Source: Chaetorhynchus papuensis (lineage: Eukaryota; Chordata; Aves; Passeriformes; Rhipiduridae). From it: a stretch of DNA of 64,000 nucleotides. Each line of letters opens with the position of its first letter. The stretch's first letter is position 1. A program made the translations under genes and the position numbers. Where the stretch lies: the NCBI GenBank assembly GCA_013396525.1, contig VWYX01001249.1:62001-126000 (forward strand), in the 5' to 3' direction. Shown one piece after another: positions 1-12,900 of this stretch. The notes under the pieces are model-generated. The model ran no database searches and was not told where the DNA came from. It was given only the letters and a program-made list of their open reading frames with translations.

Positions 1-421
1 TTCAGTTGTAAGAGAACAGGATCTTCTGAGGATGATCCTCTCTGTGGTGAGGAAACCACATCACGTTGCAGATCTGTAAGAGAATGAACAGCCCGTTCCA
101 TTAGTAGAGTTTCCACTGTTTCACACCAGACTTTACACACCATGAAGCAGCACCCAATGACTCTCTACTTACAGAGCTGCATTTTCTTTGAGCCAAAAAA
201 ATCCAAAGATGGTGACAAAAGGGGAATACTGCTAGCTCCAGAAAAGCAAGGGAAATAAAGAATTCATTGGTTTGAACAATACCCAATACTGAATTGTGAC
301 ACAGCTGTAATTGCATCTTGATGCGTAATGTCCAGTTCCCTGCTCTAATCACTGTCAAATTAATAACACTGCTTCTCAGAGGAAAAGTTTTTAAATGTTG
401 TTTGGTTTGGGTGTTTTATTT

Positions 422-451
422 GGGGTTTTTGGGGCAGGGGGGGTGTGGGGG
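422..451 (+). other. G-quadruplex-type G-run cluster
   Basis: Four G runs in a row: G4 (422-425), T5, G4 (431-434), CA, G7 (437-443), TGT, G5 (447-451). This meets the usual G4 consensus with short loops. It sits in a wider T/G-rich stretch (about 398-470). On the OTOG transcript strand it is C-rich, so only the DNA plus strand would fold as a quadruplex. Confidence 0.7.
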
Positions 452-1956
452 AGTGAGGTGGGTTCTTGCCTTTTTTTTTAAAATGGTATATGCCTGGTAC
501 TGTTTCTAGACATAGCAGAGTTTTCTACAACATGACAGAAAGGACAGCAATAAATCTTGAAAACAAATAAAAACCTACAGACAAATGTCTGGCTACTGCT
601 TGACTGAATTATGTTTGCTTAGGGAAAAATTAAATTGAAATGAAGAAAAAAAATTGGTTTTAAAAAAACCACCAACTCACCGTTATTTCGTGTTTTTCAC
701 AGTTCTTTTCATGGTTCTTTCTTCTTTTACATTACACATGGTGTGTAGGGTGGAGAATTCAGTGCAGCTGTGACTATGACTTCATCCAGGCTATGGTGAA
801 AGTACATCATATCTCATACAAAATAAATATATAATGTATTTTCATGCCTGTATTTAGCATCCAATGCTTTTTTAATAAGCTTTACAACAAAATATACTTT
901 TACGTGAGGAACCTTACAAAACATGGGAGCATTTTGTATGCGTCATATTATAATGAGATTCTTTTGCACCATCTGTATGGTTGAAAATCCTTGCTTGGTT
1001 TTTGGGTTGACTCATAACTCTGTGGTCACTTAAAGTGACAACAATACGAAAGAGAAATACAGATTTCCATTTAGTAGTCCTGGAGTCATAAGTGGAGTTT
1101 AATGTGGGATGTATCACTCAGTGGGGTGTGCAAAATTACAGTCAACATAATTTCTATTAAAGAGTTTTCACGAAATAAATGCCAAAATAAGTGTGTTCAT
1201 ACCATGTTATAATTCAAAGAATTAACATGCTTTATGAAAAAGAACAAAGATAATCTCCAATTTTCAGGGAGCAAACACAGGCTTGCTGTATTCAGTATGC
1301 TGTCCTAACTATGGATGGGAAAGCAATTACTTGCTTCTACTGTACATGGCACTGGAAGCAAAACTGTACGACACATCATCTGCAAAAATGTGGCTTACAT
1401 AACAAGCTTTAACAAGCAAAGCAATTAGTCTCTATGTTCTAGTGCACCGTAAATATGATGGAATTAATTTACCTTTTTAAACACAGCAATTTTACACATG
1501 CAGCAAGCTAAAGACTATGCGAGCGCTCACTACCAACAGTACATTGTTGGCTGACAACAATGCACTGCCCACACAGTGCAAAGTGAAGAACAAACCCAAC
1601 TTGGAGCCACTCTGAACAACCATGAGCAGCTGTGCTACACTGCAGCTTTGGCAATAATTGGGTAACGCGAGGTCTGGTGCTCCTATCAGGGAGTACATTG
1701 TTGGAAATCAACAATGATGCTGTTTGGGTTGGTCCTACTTATTTCAGGAAAAGGTACCTGTGTGACAGCCAACATAGGCTGTAGGAGTGACTGGGCTAAC
1801 AAGGAATGGGAGGAGCACTGACACTGAAGAACCTGGTAAGAATATTACACATTGAACAGAGCACGTGTTACAGAGGATTTCCGAAAGTATGAAAACATTT
1901 GGGAGTTACTAGATTTTGGAAAACAGAAATCAGCTGTAAAATGTCTGTATATTACA

Positions 1957-2070
1957 GGATGACAGAACGGCTGAGGTTGGAAGAGACCTCTGGATGTCAT
2001 CTGGTCCTGCTTCCCTGCTCAGGCAGGGTTCACAGTGCCAGCAGCTGAGTACCACATCCAGGCATTACTT
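1957..2070 (-). mobile_element. CR1 LINE 3'-end fragment (old)
   Basis: The plus strand reads as the reverse complement of a CR1 3' region: a diverged GGTTGGAAGAGACCTCTGG core, followed by CTGCTCAGGCAGGG and a CACATCCAGGC end. The octamer repeat end is poorly preserved. The element is inactive and lies within the late intron. Confidence 0.75.
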
Positions 2071-3855
2071 GCACTGCTAAATCTCATGTGCAAACCAGAA
2101 AGAATCTGATCTACGTTGGTATAACCAAGGCAATCTGGTATCCTGAGTCTAATGGGTCCCTTGGGGCTACAACAAAGAAATAGCGTGATTTCCACTCTGG
2201 GTTTTGATGGAGCTCCTGGCTCTTAATTTTCAAAAGCTGATTAAAACCGAAAACAAAAATCACAATTGTTTCTAATGGCAAAGTACTTCAAAAGAAAACA
2301 AAATGCTGATAATCCTTCTCATAAAATGTCTCCCACAATTACAACTGACTGACAGCTCTTGTGGCAGATTTGCTTGTAGTCAGAATGAGCTACATGATTC
2401 ACAGAGGTTCTGTGTCGTGCACAAACAGGTGTGAAATCAGAACTCTAGATATGTACCTGTAAATGCATCTCAGAAGCCACTGGGTTCTTCAAGGGTTTAA
2501 TTTTACTTCTTGAGGCACGCCCCAGGTTAACAACTTACTTTTGTCCTTAACAATTAAAGAGCGTGGTTATAATCTTTCTCTAAGCATAGTAGCAAGATCT
2601 TCTGCCCTGATGAAAAGTAGCTTAATGGATGTTTAACTGTCTTACTAAACTGTTCAGGAGCTGCTTTATTTGGCTCTCAGGGCATCGAAGGGCAATGTCA
2701 GATAATCAAAAACTGGTCTCAGAGAGCCTGTGGGGAATTTGCCACAGAACTAGGACAAGTGCTTTAAACACAAGTCTGTCAGAGGGAGAAAACTTGAATA
2801 GATATTATCATTCCCTTACGGTGGGAGCACAGAAAAAAACCCCAAACAGATAAAACTTGCACAGTTTCAATAAACCTTTCACTACAAAATGTTAATACCA
2901 AGGAGTAACACCCAAAGGTACCTCCCAGCTGGCAGCACATAACCCACTGCAGTAATTGTGCACATGGCACCATGTCAGGTGCTCACGGCTGTGCAAGTTC
3001 CATCCCACCCAGCAGGAAATACCTGCATTTTTCTCCAGCTCTCTCACACACTTTCAGGTCACTATTTCAGCCACTTATGCGAAATAAGTCAGATTTTTGC
3101 ATTTTAAAATAATATTATACTGCACAGTATAAAAATCTCCTTTTCAGTTGCTTCTAACAGCATTAACTTCAGCCTAAGTACTTCATGAAATCAGCCAAAA
3201 TGTTTCAGCTATGTACCGAAGTGTTAACAAAAAAAAAATTTCTATTTTCTTGATTTCTATTAAGAAATAGTATCTTTCAAACCTATTGTGTAGAGAATTT
3301 TTATTCTGTGCATTTTTTTCTTCAGAGAATCTTTATCAGCTCTCACAGATAATCAAGTAAGGGGGGATTTTTAAATTGCAAAAGCTTTTAAAAGATACTG
3401 CCTGAAGGTTTCTAAACTATTAGTTACTATATTTATTATTTACAAAATTAACTTACAAAACACATAGATCAATGCTGATTTTTACCAAATATGAAGATAT
3501 TAATGTAGATGAAGCAGGGTTTTAAGGTGCCTTCTAAAACACAGTACTTTCTGTTATACTAAATACAGTACCTAAAATTTTGAGGAGTTTTACATGAGAA
3601 CTACAAAATACTCGAGGTAGGAATTTCAGTGGCCTGACCAGGTACAATCACTATCAGTGGAGTAAATGTTTCAGTGTTAAGGTTTTTTCTTTCGATTTAA
3701 CTCCACTTCTTTCAGAGTTGTTTGCATGAGTAAAACCAGGATAAGCACAGCCTTTGAGACGTGAATCAAGCTTTTAGGTAGGAAATAATCCACTTTATTT
3801 ATAAGGTAACAAATCAGAGAGACTTGTGGGGCAAGAATTGTCAATAATCACTTAC

Positions 3856-3901
3856 ATGTTTTGCAGCATCCTTCTAAGAATGGCACAACATAGCCTCCAA
3901 C
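3856..3901 (-). CDS. OTOG: OTOG exon 36: 46-base exon leading into the cystine knot
   Basis: Encodes VGGYVVPFLEGCCKT plus a split Cys, the last recognisable coding exon on the 3' side. GCCKTC is the usual entry to the CTCK domain. The acceptor is TCTTGGTCAG and the donor T|GTAAGT, phase 1. The following exon should start by completing Cys. I found none to the left. Confidence 0.88.
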
Positions 3902-6900
3902 CTGACCAAGAGATAAAATAAAGAGGAAAAAACTTGATTTTTTCAAGCATTCATTCCCATATATCTGCACCATTAAAAATACCTTTCAGATAAAGCTCTG
4001 CATCATTATTCAGGCAAATGCAACACTCTGGTGAATGTATGAAGGTTTGGCTAAGAAATTGAGACAGTTCTGAAGAACCAACCCACTACTATTTGTGGGG
4101 AAGAGCTACAGCCACCCAGTTCCTTCAGGACTGTTCCCTGCTTGTATAACAGCATTCACCAAGGAATGTATCTTTCTATCCACATGTAAATGTAGAATTA
4201 CAGAGAGCCGTGAGAGAATTCTCCTTGCTTCCATTTCCTGGCACTCAGTCTAATCTCATTTTGCAAATTCAAATAGAACTTCTGCTCTTGCTCCAAAACT
4301 GGTTCATAATACTTTATGTGTCACCGGAGAAAAGATGCTCCTGATTTTCAGACAATCTTTCCTTTTCTGATCATTGTGCTGAATCGAATTGCTGTACATG
4401 GAAAATGTTAGAAAGGGGAAATCCAGCCCAGAAAAGCATCCAAATTTAGACAGCTGTATGAAGACTAGTTTGATATTACAAGCCCAAATTTAAAAACAAA
4501 TAGATTCTAAGAATTAGAAGAGGTGTGTCCCTCTGTGTAACTCGGCAGCCTGGTGGCACTGTAGTCTGGTGTGTTGTTATACCTCTTACCTTTAACTGTC
4601 TGGGAAAAAATACAGGCACGGCAAAAATTTATAATTTCTCCCTTCTTGAGGTAAAACCATCATTTGTTCAAAGTTAAATCTTTTCATGCAAACATAAATC
4701 ACAGCTGGGATGCAAACAGTGTCTTGTACACTGACCTTCACACATTCGGTTTCATTAAAGGGTGGGCATCCAACTGCAGAGGAAACCAGAACTGGTCCTA
4801 TTGCTGTGTTGGTGCATTCATATCTGATGCAGTTTGAAATCCAAACGGCACCAGGCTGTTAAAAATTGTAAAACAGAAGCTTTATTTGGCAAAAAAAATA
4901 TTTCAAGTATAAATTAAACAATTCCATTGAATGAGATCTCGTCAAAATCTACAGTAATATTTACAGAAAAATATAATTTAGATGCATATTCGAGTTCTGT
5001 TTAAGTACTGCATTTGAAAAGTCCAACAAAAAATGCATAATGTTAAGCAGGTTCTAAAATAGTTGAGTTGATGGTAATTCTCTGATACAGATCAGAATCC
5101 TTTAATTTTTATTGACAGTTGTATGGTTGACTCTCCAAGAAATTAATGTTGTGTGCATGCAAAACTATTTGGCCAAATAAAGCTCTTTTCTGCACATTTT
5201 ATATGGCGAGATGTGTACAGTATTTCATAATGTTTTGTTTACTTCTAAATATTTTGAGGGAAAAGGACATGCAAACTCACCTTAAAACTGGCAACTGTGC
5301 CATTGCTAAAAGTGTAGAGACAAGACAAGTTCTTGCAGCTACCACAGCACGTCGTTAAATCTTTTGGAGGCTGATAGACTTGGTTCTGCCAAAACCAAAA
5401 AGATTATTCCTTGTATGAGAGCATCTTGCAGTTCAACATTTTACTACTGTAACAGGCAGATTTTTTTTTTCAGGTATCTGAATTTAGAGATATTTTTAAA
5501 ATAACTTTCAAAACCACATAGCTTACATTTGCACACACTGCACATTCATGAGGGTTTTATAAAATACCTTTGATCTTAATTGGAGTAAAAAGGAAGGAGT
5601 TCCAAATCTGAGAGAATCAACTGGTCTTTCTATCATTTTCAATTGTAAGTGAGCTTACTTCAAGAACTGCTGAAATTTTAACTTTCTGCACATTAGGCAT
5701 GAAGTAATTATAAAATTAGAAAAAAATCAGTATAATATTCCCATGGAAATGTATCATATCTTGTAAAAAGACAATGTAACATTTGCTTATTTTATACAGC
5801 TGTTTTTACCACATTTAGAATTCTTCTATTTCTAATTATTCTCTTCCTTATTCTTATTCAGCTAATGTCTGCCAGGAGTTTGTACCAGTTTGCATGTAAT
5901 GTGGCTGAAGTTCTGCAGGGATGCAAGGAGGCAGCATGCCATTAATCCAAGGAGGCAGTCACTATAATACTTTAGTTTGTGTAAGATTTATGCAGCAGAG
6001 AACACAGTGGAGGGAGGGAGACTTTTATAAACTTCCACCAGAAGTGTGGTAGAGGAGGGAAATATCCTGATTACTCTTTCCAACTTGCTCCTACACCTGT
6101 CATCTGCTCAACAGAACCCATCACAATGTAATTCAGGCCACCAGTCACAGTATACAGGTCTACATTTCTGAATTTCTTACAGCTTTGCACTTGACAGCAC
6201 AGTCTATCGAAGACGTGTTTATTTTGTAGTATTTAGTGGTGGGATCCACCACATTTGTACAGTAAGAAATATGGCAAATGCCATCTGCACTGTGCTCCAC
6301 GATTCTCTGCCCGGGAAGCAGCACACCTCTCTCATTACTCAGGCAAACTTTGTCTCTCACTGCAAGAAAACACAAACAGCGTGCTCAGGACAATCAGCGA
6401 GGTATCAAAACTCCATTAAAAATGTTTTAAACTGTGAAACAGGAATGGGAAAAGCTACTCTACCTATTTTAGAATTATGGGCCACAATTTCAAACAAACT
6501 GTTAGAAGTAATCTAATGCTTCACTGCAGTCACCGAGTTATTTCAAATACAGCCATGCATGGAATTGAAATAAATATGCAATATTCTATTAGCTGCACCC
6601 AAATGACAGTGCAGGCTTCTTCAACTGTTTTCTTTTGGAAGACTCCTTCAGGATAAGAAATGTACCTAAGAAATGTCTATTTCTCCCCACAGAGGAGAAT
6701 TAGCACTATTTGTGAATTATGTCAGTTAATCCTGTCCTCTTCAGTTCCGTGTTCAAAGGGAACCCCTGATTTTTAATTCCTAATTTCCCTTAGCACTTGA
6801 AAGGCTATTTCTTTGAATTAAATTTTTTTCTGACTTACCACATTTGTACTTCACACAGTTACAGACATTTTCTGTACTGTTCTGAAACAGTTCATCTATC

Positions 6901-9900
6901 TGAAGTTTCTGCCCCTACAGGTACAAAAGCAGGGGGAGAAAAAAAATTATACATGAAACAACAGGGTTTTTTCTCCTCTATTTGATCTTTTTCTTTTAAA
7001 CAACTTTCCTTCAGAATCTGGGAAGCAGTATATCTTCAAGGTTCTGCTTAGTCAGCAGCCTGAGTGCATGATGTATGTTAACATATTCACCATAACAAAT
7101 AATATTAACAAACAGTGATGCTTTAAAGCATTTACTTCCAACACATTAAGCACAAAGTTTTACCCTGAATTATCCTGTGTGCATGAAAGCAGCCCTACTC
7201 TACCAATATACTGGGGCAGAATATGGTAATAAAAAGCTCTGGAAATATCAGGGCCATGCAGTCATTTTATTCTGCAAGGTTTTTAGACTTAGGTGGCTTC
7301 TTAAAACTAGGTAAATCCTACTGTAAAGTAATTTAAAAAAAGAGGTGATCACATAGTGTTTCATATTTCCCTAAATAACTACCTCCCTAAATAACTAGCT
7401 GAAACTATTATTCAGACACTGATAAATAGACTTATTAAGAAATTAATAAAAGATTGGTGACAAAGAAGATAAACATCATACCAGTTTGCACTGAGGTTTG
7501 GGGATTGTTTCGCATGCACATTCTAAAACAAAATACAACACCAGAAACAGCAGTTTAGCAAGCTGTATGCCATTTGCTCACAACAGTAACAGAGAGAATA
7601 AAATTTCCAGATTTAAAAGTTAGCAAACCCAATACAGTAACTCTTACAACACTTTCAAGATGGTAAATCGCCCAGCGTGGGGAGGCAAATTCTACAGGAT
7701 GCGAGAAAAGCAAACCAGGCAGATTAGGAAGTTCTGTACCACGAAATGACTTCGGTATCATTTGTTCATGAGCAGGTCACAATGGGGTAGTGGCTGAAAC
7801 CAGGCTCAGAACCAAGAGGCCAAAGCTGTCGTCACCTCTCATTTTTTAAGGCAACTACAGTGCAAATCAGTGATTTTACCACATGTCCGGAAGGGGCAGC
7901 ACTTCTCCGGGCTCCACACCTCCACCAGAGACATGCCGAGCATGCATTTGAATTCAGGACAGCGATGTATTTCACACACTAAAATTAAAGGAAAGGAAGT
8001 ACAATGAACACAATGCTGTCATGTTTGGATGAATGGAAATATTAATCAAGATACAGTAAATGATTTATACTAAGTACATTTGGAAAACATCATCGTTTAA
8101 AAGACTAAAAATAAAAATATAGTTGTTAGCTATCAGATTATAGTAGCGTGGAGTACAGATGCTCCAGACAAATACTTAAATATTTAAATAATTTTAAGTA
8201 CCCACAATTTGAGGCCTCAAACTACTCACTTGTCTCCATGATAGTTATTCAGAAAATGCTTTACACACATGAACTTTTAAAAGTAAAGATATTTGTTCAG
8301 GACTACAGATGATAACTGCTTTTATGTACAACTGGAGCTGTATCTCTAATCCACCATTTCTGACACTGAACATCCACACTATAAAATTTTCCCATGTTCT
8401 CTGTTATTTAAAATATTAAAATCAAGTCAAACTTACTACATTGGTATGTAGGGCAGCACCTGTCAGTAGTGTTGCCATTCACGATAAGAACTTCTCCTTC
8501 TTGACATTTGGGGATTTGATCCGAGCAAGCCCCGCACGCTGGAGAAAACAATTATTTAAATCTAAAACATTGGGAGAAATTTTACTACTGCCTAGAAAAT
8601 GTGCCTGTAAGTTTGTCACAGACTCACATGAAAGAGAACAGAGGTGCTCTGCATTCATTGCTTATAGACCCTAATCAAAAGTCTAATTTTCAGTGCAGCT
8701 TGCCTTTTCCTTTGTCCCCTGCTATAAAGAATTAATACACTTTTTGTGAGCAAACATGATTTTCCCTCCTTCTCCTGTTATGAAAAATTTTGCTAGGTCT
8801 TCTCTCTTACTAGGTCATGCTGTTCTTTTTTCAGGAATCTTTGAACCTCAATAAAATGCATCCCCTGTGATCCCAGTGTTATCCTCCCACTTGAACACAT
8901 ATGACAACCACAACAGGAACTTTTCTATATGAACAGTGCAAAGACTCATTTTATCAAAAAAGAGTCAAAAGGATGCTCTGCAGACAGTGAGAAGAGGCAA
9001 ACACGGCCCATTGCTATCACATGATCAAAGCAATCCCCTGATTACTGTAAGTAACAGAAGTGTAATTCACATTTCCTATTAGCACTCAAATTTTTGCATG
9101 TGGAAGGGCCTTTGATTCACCTGTTCAAAAATAAAATTAACTCAATAACACCTCATTATCATATTATTATCAAACAGAGAAAAACTAAATGGTAAGACTG
9201 GAGCTCATATACTAATGGAAAAAGTGCAATTTTATTATTGAATTAAGTCATTAAAGGTTAAACCCCAAAAGAACTGAATAAATATGGATAATACTCTAAT
9301 ATGGGATATTTGTCATCTATTAAGATGGGTCATAGCCAAATACAGCAGGATATAGGGAATAAAAGCATATATAATTTCAGTCTTCTTTCAGATGAACTAT
9401 TCATGCATCTAGTTCACACTCTGCACGTGGACAATCTCTGAAAAGCCCCAAATTCCTTCGTTAATGGACTCTACCACCACTCCTCTACTTGACGGAAGAA
9501 TAATATTTGCACAAAGCTGACCTCTGCCTCTTGATGGTTGTTTCCATTTCCTATGTTTTAGAAAATTAATGCCCATTGTTTTAGCCACTTTGAAGCCTTA
9601 CTATGTCGGGAGAGCTAAAGGAGCTTTAATTGGCAATATAATAATAGACATCACTGCAAATGCAAAACCACACTTATAATCTCCACCAGTCAGGCTACTG
9701 TACCACATATATAGGAAATGCAGCAGGTATTCTCCACCCGAGCAGCAATTAGTGTTTGATCATCTTGACAGCTTGGCATCTGCTCCAATGATTCACATTT
9801 TTCTGGATCACATTCTGAAAAAAGGGCAACAGATGTATTCCTTTAGATGAAGCTCAGCATTCCTCTTTTGTTATGCTATATCCCGAGGAAATGGAGTGCA

Positions 9901-12900
9901 GGGCAGAGAGGCACTGCAAGCTGCTTTAGAAAAACTTTTACCTTGTATCACAAGATCTTGCCTGGCCATTCAATAAAATATTGCATCACATCTACTCAAA
10001 ATGAGGCACAGACCAACCCAAGGTTTAGACAGAAGCAAATTTTGTGAATGGCCATGCTAACAGTACATTACCCTTTTCCTTCCAAGTTGATCTGTTTAGT
10101 TTACTGCATGTCTTTTACAGGGTGGACTTTTTCACCTTTCAGAAGAAACCTACCACAAACGTAGCTGGGACAACAGGATTCTTCACTGTAGTAGGTAACC
10201 AACTTTTCCAAGCTGCTACACTCGGGGATTAGGAGTTCACAGAGACTCTGATTACAAACTGTTATGTAAAGGGGAAAAAAAAAAAAAAAGAACAAGCACA
10301 TTATAAACTATGCATTTATAAGTTGAGTAGAGCAGTGGCAAGCAGTATTTGCAGTTAGACACCCCAAAACTCCAAATCACAGGCATATGAAAAACACAGT
10401 GGAACAGCAAAAAAACCCCATGAGGCAGGATTCAGAAGCATTCATCATTTGCAACACTCTCCATGGAGGCAGTGTTAAACTAGGGCTGAGTCCTTGTGAG
10501 AGTTATAAAAACAAACCTCCTCTGAAAAACTCACTGCAGCACCATACCATGTGGTCAAAACATGAAAATTGCTTGCAATTTCTTTTTGAAACTTTCTAAG
10601 CTAAGCAAGAATTAAATGGAAAAAAGCTTTTCTATAATTTTTTACTGCACACTTTGTAAATTAGATAAACAATCATCTGATTTTTTTTTTTTCCTAAGAA
10701 TTACCTAGATCATTTGTTTGTTTTTGGATTTTAAAAATAAACCAGTAATGTCTACACTTGAGGGAAACATAATTCTTATTCAAATAAACACGGTGCTATT
10801 TCAGTCCTCCTCCTATTCTTCTACGTCTCCCTCAAAACCTACTGGATATTGAGCAAAACAGTTTCTACGGTTTTCTACATAATCTGTAAATTCAAACCAA
10901 CATAATTTCCATTTGCTTCAGAAGTAGAATGTGTAACAAGAAAGCAAACCACAGAGAAAGGACATCTGCATATTCCTGCAGTGGGCAGTATTCCTAACCA
11001 TGAAGGGATACTTACTACAGATCTTCTGAGGACAACATGTCTCATCATCAGGAACAAGCAAGGCCACTTCTGCAACTCGCTGACACTCCAAATTGTGGAT
11101 CTCTGAGCAGTTGTACTCCACTGGAATAATGGTCTCACTGTCAACACATTTTTGCATACAGCATCCACTCAGAGAAGTTTTCCAGATCTCACCCACAGCA
11201 TGAGGTGTCCCTGAGCTGTCTGTACAAGCTAGATCAGGACAACAGAAAACAGAAGTAATGCCTTTTTAATTCCAATTTTGATCTCCATTTTTTCCCATAG
11301 TTGACGTGGATCTACTGAGCATAAAAATCCCGGAGTTTTAAAGGCTTTTCTATGTCCATCACCCCACAAAAAAAGGAAAGAGGAGACAGTCTGCAACTGA
11401 GTTTGTACAGGAATGCAAGACACTCAACACCTTCCAGAAGATCCAGACCTCCAACTAGTTTTGTACCTCCACTGCAAGGCCAGTCACTTAAAATCCCAAT
11501 CCAATCCTTCGTTTTTAAAGTAATGATCTGAAAAGAAGTTACTTTTGCATTTCACAAATATCAAAACTATTACTAATTTACTGTGCTTCAGTGGTCTGAT
11601 TTATCATAAACTGCATCTTTAAGGTTCATGTTGTTAAGGACAAGAATTGGTCCATTATTTGGTGTACTGAGGCAGAATTGCAAAGAAAATAAACATTAAT
11701 GCTGGCAGGACACACACATATAACTAAAAATGTGTAATTAACTGTTGCTGTGTGCCATTTGAATGCCATTGGGTCTCAAAAGGTTGCACCCGTGGCAAAA
11801 GGCTTGGGTGAAAAGGAGGCCAGGACTAACACACTTACAGTAATTCAATACATAAACTTAAGCAAAGACTTTGAAGAGCATCTTCCAGCTGAGAGAAAGT
11901 GAGCAAAATTGTGTGTCACAAGGTCATTCCTTGCTTGCTCACCTGCACTGTTACTGTTCACTGAATATCTAGAATCCTCAAATGAATGACATATTCACTA
12001 CTCACACAACACCAAACCAGAACTCAACTTATGAATAATGGAGTATCTGACCACCAGCTTGCACATAATAAAGAAGAAAATCACATCCAAATATACCACA
12101 TTTTTCTTCAGGAATACAGACAGCAGTATGGGTCCGGTGAAGGATGGTCCCTCCGGCACAGACGCAGCCTTCTGTCAGCACTGAGCAGGAGTCTGAGTCC
12201 AGGGAAGCAACCTCATTATTCTGACAACTCTCTGGAACCTCACAAGCAACTATGCAAGGCTGGTAGGAGAAGTTTTCAGAGCAGGGGAAGGCTAGGAAGG
12301 AAATAAATAAATCAGACATGTTGAAGTTGTAATCCCACGGGCAACACCCAGGAGAAGACATTATTGTCTTCTCGTCAGCTTCCTGTGCTTGACAGTTCAA
12401 TTGGATCTACCAGCCTGAAACACCAACACAGACCAGTTACATCCATAGCCAATTCAAACATAAGGAATCTGCAGGCACTTTTACTTCTCTTCTTGTAATA
12501 ACATTTTCCTCAAGCTTCAGTTTGCCTTTTGGCAGCAGAGATATCAAACCATGCAAACAGTGTTGACACAAAATAATTCAAACTTCAAAAACATTTTCAA
12601 ATACTACACAGATCAATCATAGAGTGTTCTGAATAATGTGCAGTGGTCAAAGAAAATGCATCACTGTGGAATAAAAATAAGTGTGATGTGTCTCTTAATG
12701 ATGGATGGAATACATATTTACAGCTAAATTTTGTAAGAGCTCATTTTAACAGTTACTAGCTAATAAAATCCATACAAACTGAAGGATTAAAAAAAAAATT
12801 GGCTGTTCTTAAGTGTTAGACTACATGACTTACTTGCAAGGCATTATTATATGCCTGTATGAAGCCTGTACAAATATACACACCTTAAATCACTTATAAA

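Larger units (their letters stand above)
1..3855. other. Late OTOG intron (probable); no coding exon found
   Basis: The expected cystine-knot exons would start by completing a Cys codon and carry many cysteines. No minus-strand segment here fits that with AG/GT borders. Contents seen are a G-rich tract at 422-451, a CR1 fragment near 1957-2070 and AT-rich unique sequence. A short open stretch after an AG at about 88 on the minus strand is not cysteine-rich and is not called an exon. The region is most likely intron, with the final exons beyond the left edge. Confidence 0.6.

Noticed and set aside
1..88. Possible last exon at the left edge after TTCTCTTACAG
   Set aside because: No frame shows the cysteine pattern of a cystine knot; the phase-compatible frame is Ser/Gln-rich and cysteine-free.
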